Of a DNA stretch of 64,000 nt, positions 63,905 to 64,000 are shown piece by piece (the stretch's first letter is position 1; every line of letters starts with the position of its first letter). The stretch covers positions 43,885 to 107,884 of the forward strand of contig NZ_JXAK01000017.1 in assembly GCF_000829455.1 (NCBI RefSeq). The letters run 5' to 3'. Both the position numbers and the translations under genes were made by a program. Source of the DNA: Gordoniibacillus kamchatkensis. Its GTDB lineage: Bacteria > Bacillota > Bacilli > Paenibacillales > NBRC-103111. The notes beneath the pieces were generated by a model. That model saw only the letters and a list, made by a program, of their open reading frames with translations, was not told where the DNA came from and did not search any database.

Positions 63905-64000
63905 GTGCGCCACGCATGGCGATTAACTAGGCGGTGAAAGTCCGCTGTGGGGGCTTGTAGTGGCCAACCACTAGCCAAGAGCAAGGGTGTCCATCGTGAG
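63905..64000 (+). mobile_element. 5' end of a group IIC intron, running off the window
   Basis: GTGCGCC at 63905 matches the conserved group II 5' end (GTGYG). The following domain I pieces, GCATGG, GGCGGTGAAAGTCCGC, CCACTAGCC and GCAAGGGTGTCC, line up in order with bacterial class C introns such as the Oceanobacillus iheyensis intron. Insertion immediately behind a terminator stem and T run is the class C habit. The rest, including any maturase/reverse transcriptase, lies beyond position 64000. Confidence 0.88.

Overview
The window looks like a chromosomal segment of a Paenibacillaceae-type Firmicute (Paenibacillus or Cohnella relative). The pointers are moderately high GC with AGGAGG-type ribosome sites and many TTG/GTG starts, several YesM/YesN-type sensor kinase plus AraC-type response regulator pairs, LplB/YtcP-type oligosaccharide ABC importers with very large lipoprotein binding proteins, secreted glycosidases ending in a FIMAH-type domain, and a Bacillus-type cytochrome bd operon. 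I saw no rRNA, tRNA or CRISPR array.

Layout. 1-13.9 kb is mixed housekeeping: two GNAT acetyltransferases, an AraC regulator divergent from a Gfo/Idh/MocA oxidoreductase, a YvfRSTU-like ABC-2 exporter with its two-component system, an SMR/EamA-like protein, an FAD monooxygenase, a DinB protein, and a cyd operon (a 50-residue membrane protein, cydA, cydB, and a 32-residue CydS) behind a perfect Rex-type operator. 14.2-63.9 kb is a long carbohydrate-utilisation region made of four transport/sensing cassettes: A (kinase/regulator, GH31, PhyH-like oxygenase, GH2, binding protein and two permeases), B (kinase/regulator, two permeases, binding protein, CE15-like esterase, a 1378-residue GH50-like enzyme and two GH26-like enzymes), C (kinase/regulator, two permeases, binding protein, oxidoreductase, GH3) and D (MalFG-like permeases, binding protein, kinase/regulator). 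The window ends in the first 96 bases of a group IIC intron inserted directly behind a terminator.

How it works together. Secreted multi-domain enzymes (GH50-like, GH26-like) would cut a plant or algal polysaccharide outside the cell, lipoprotein-dependent importers bring in oligosaccharides, and cytoplasmic GH31, GH2, GH3 and CE15-like enzymes finish them. The clearest new signal is regulatory: three different promoter/operator blocks of about 65-78 bp occur in near-identical copies in front of different genes (three, two and two copies), one with a 20-bp-periodic triple TGGTCGGA operator. One block carries along the last codons of a regulator gene and another drags a decayed copy of a permease gene, so the regulon seems to have been wired by copying promoter segments.

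Caution. Ten genes are broken by what look like single missing bases, at least seven of them explicable as one base lost from a short or long homopolymer. Protein similarity resumes cleanly in the next frame each time, so consensus errors are at least as likely as true gene decay.
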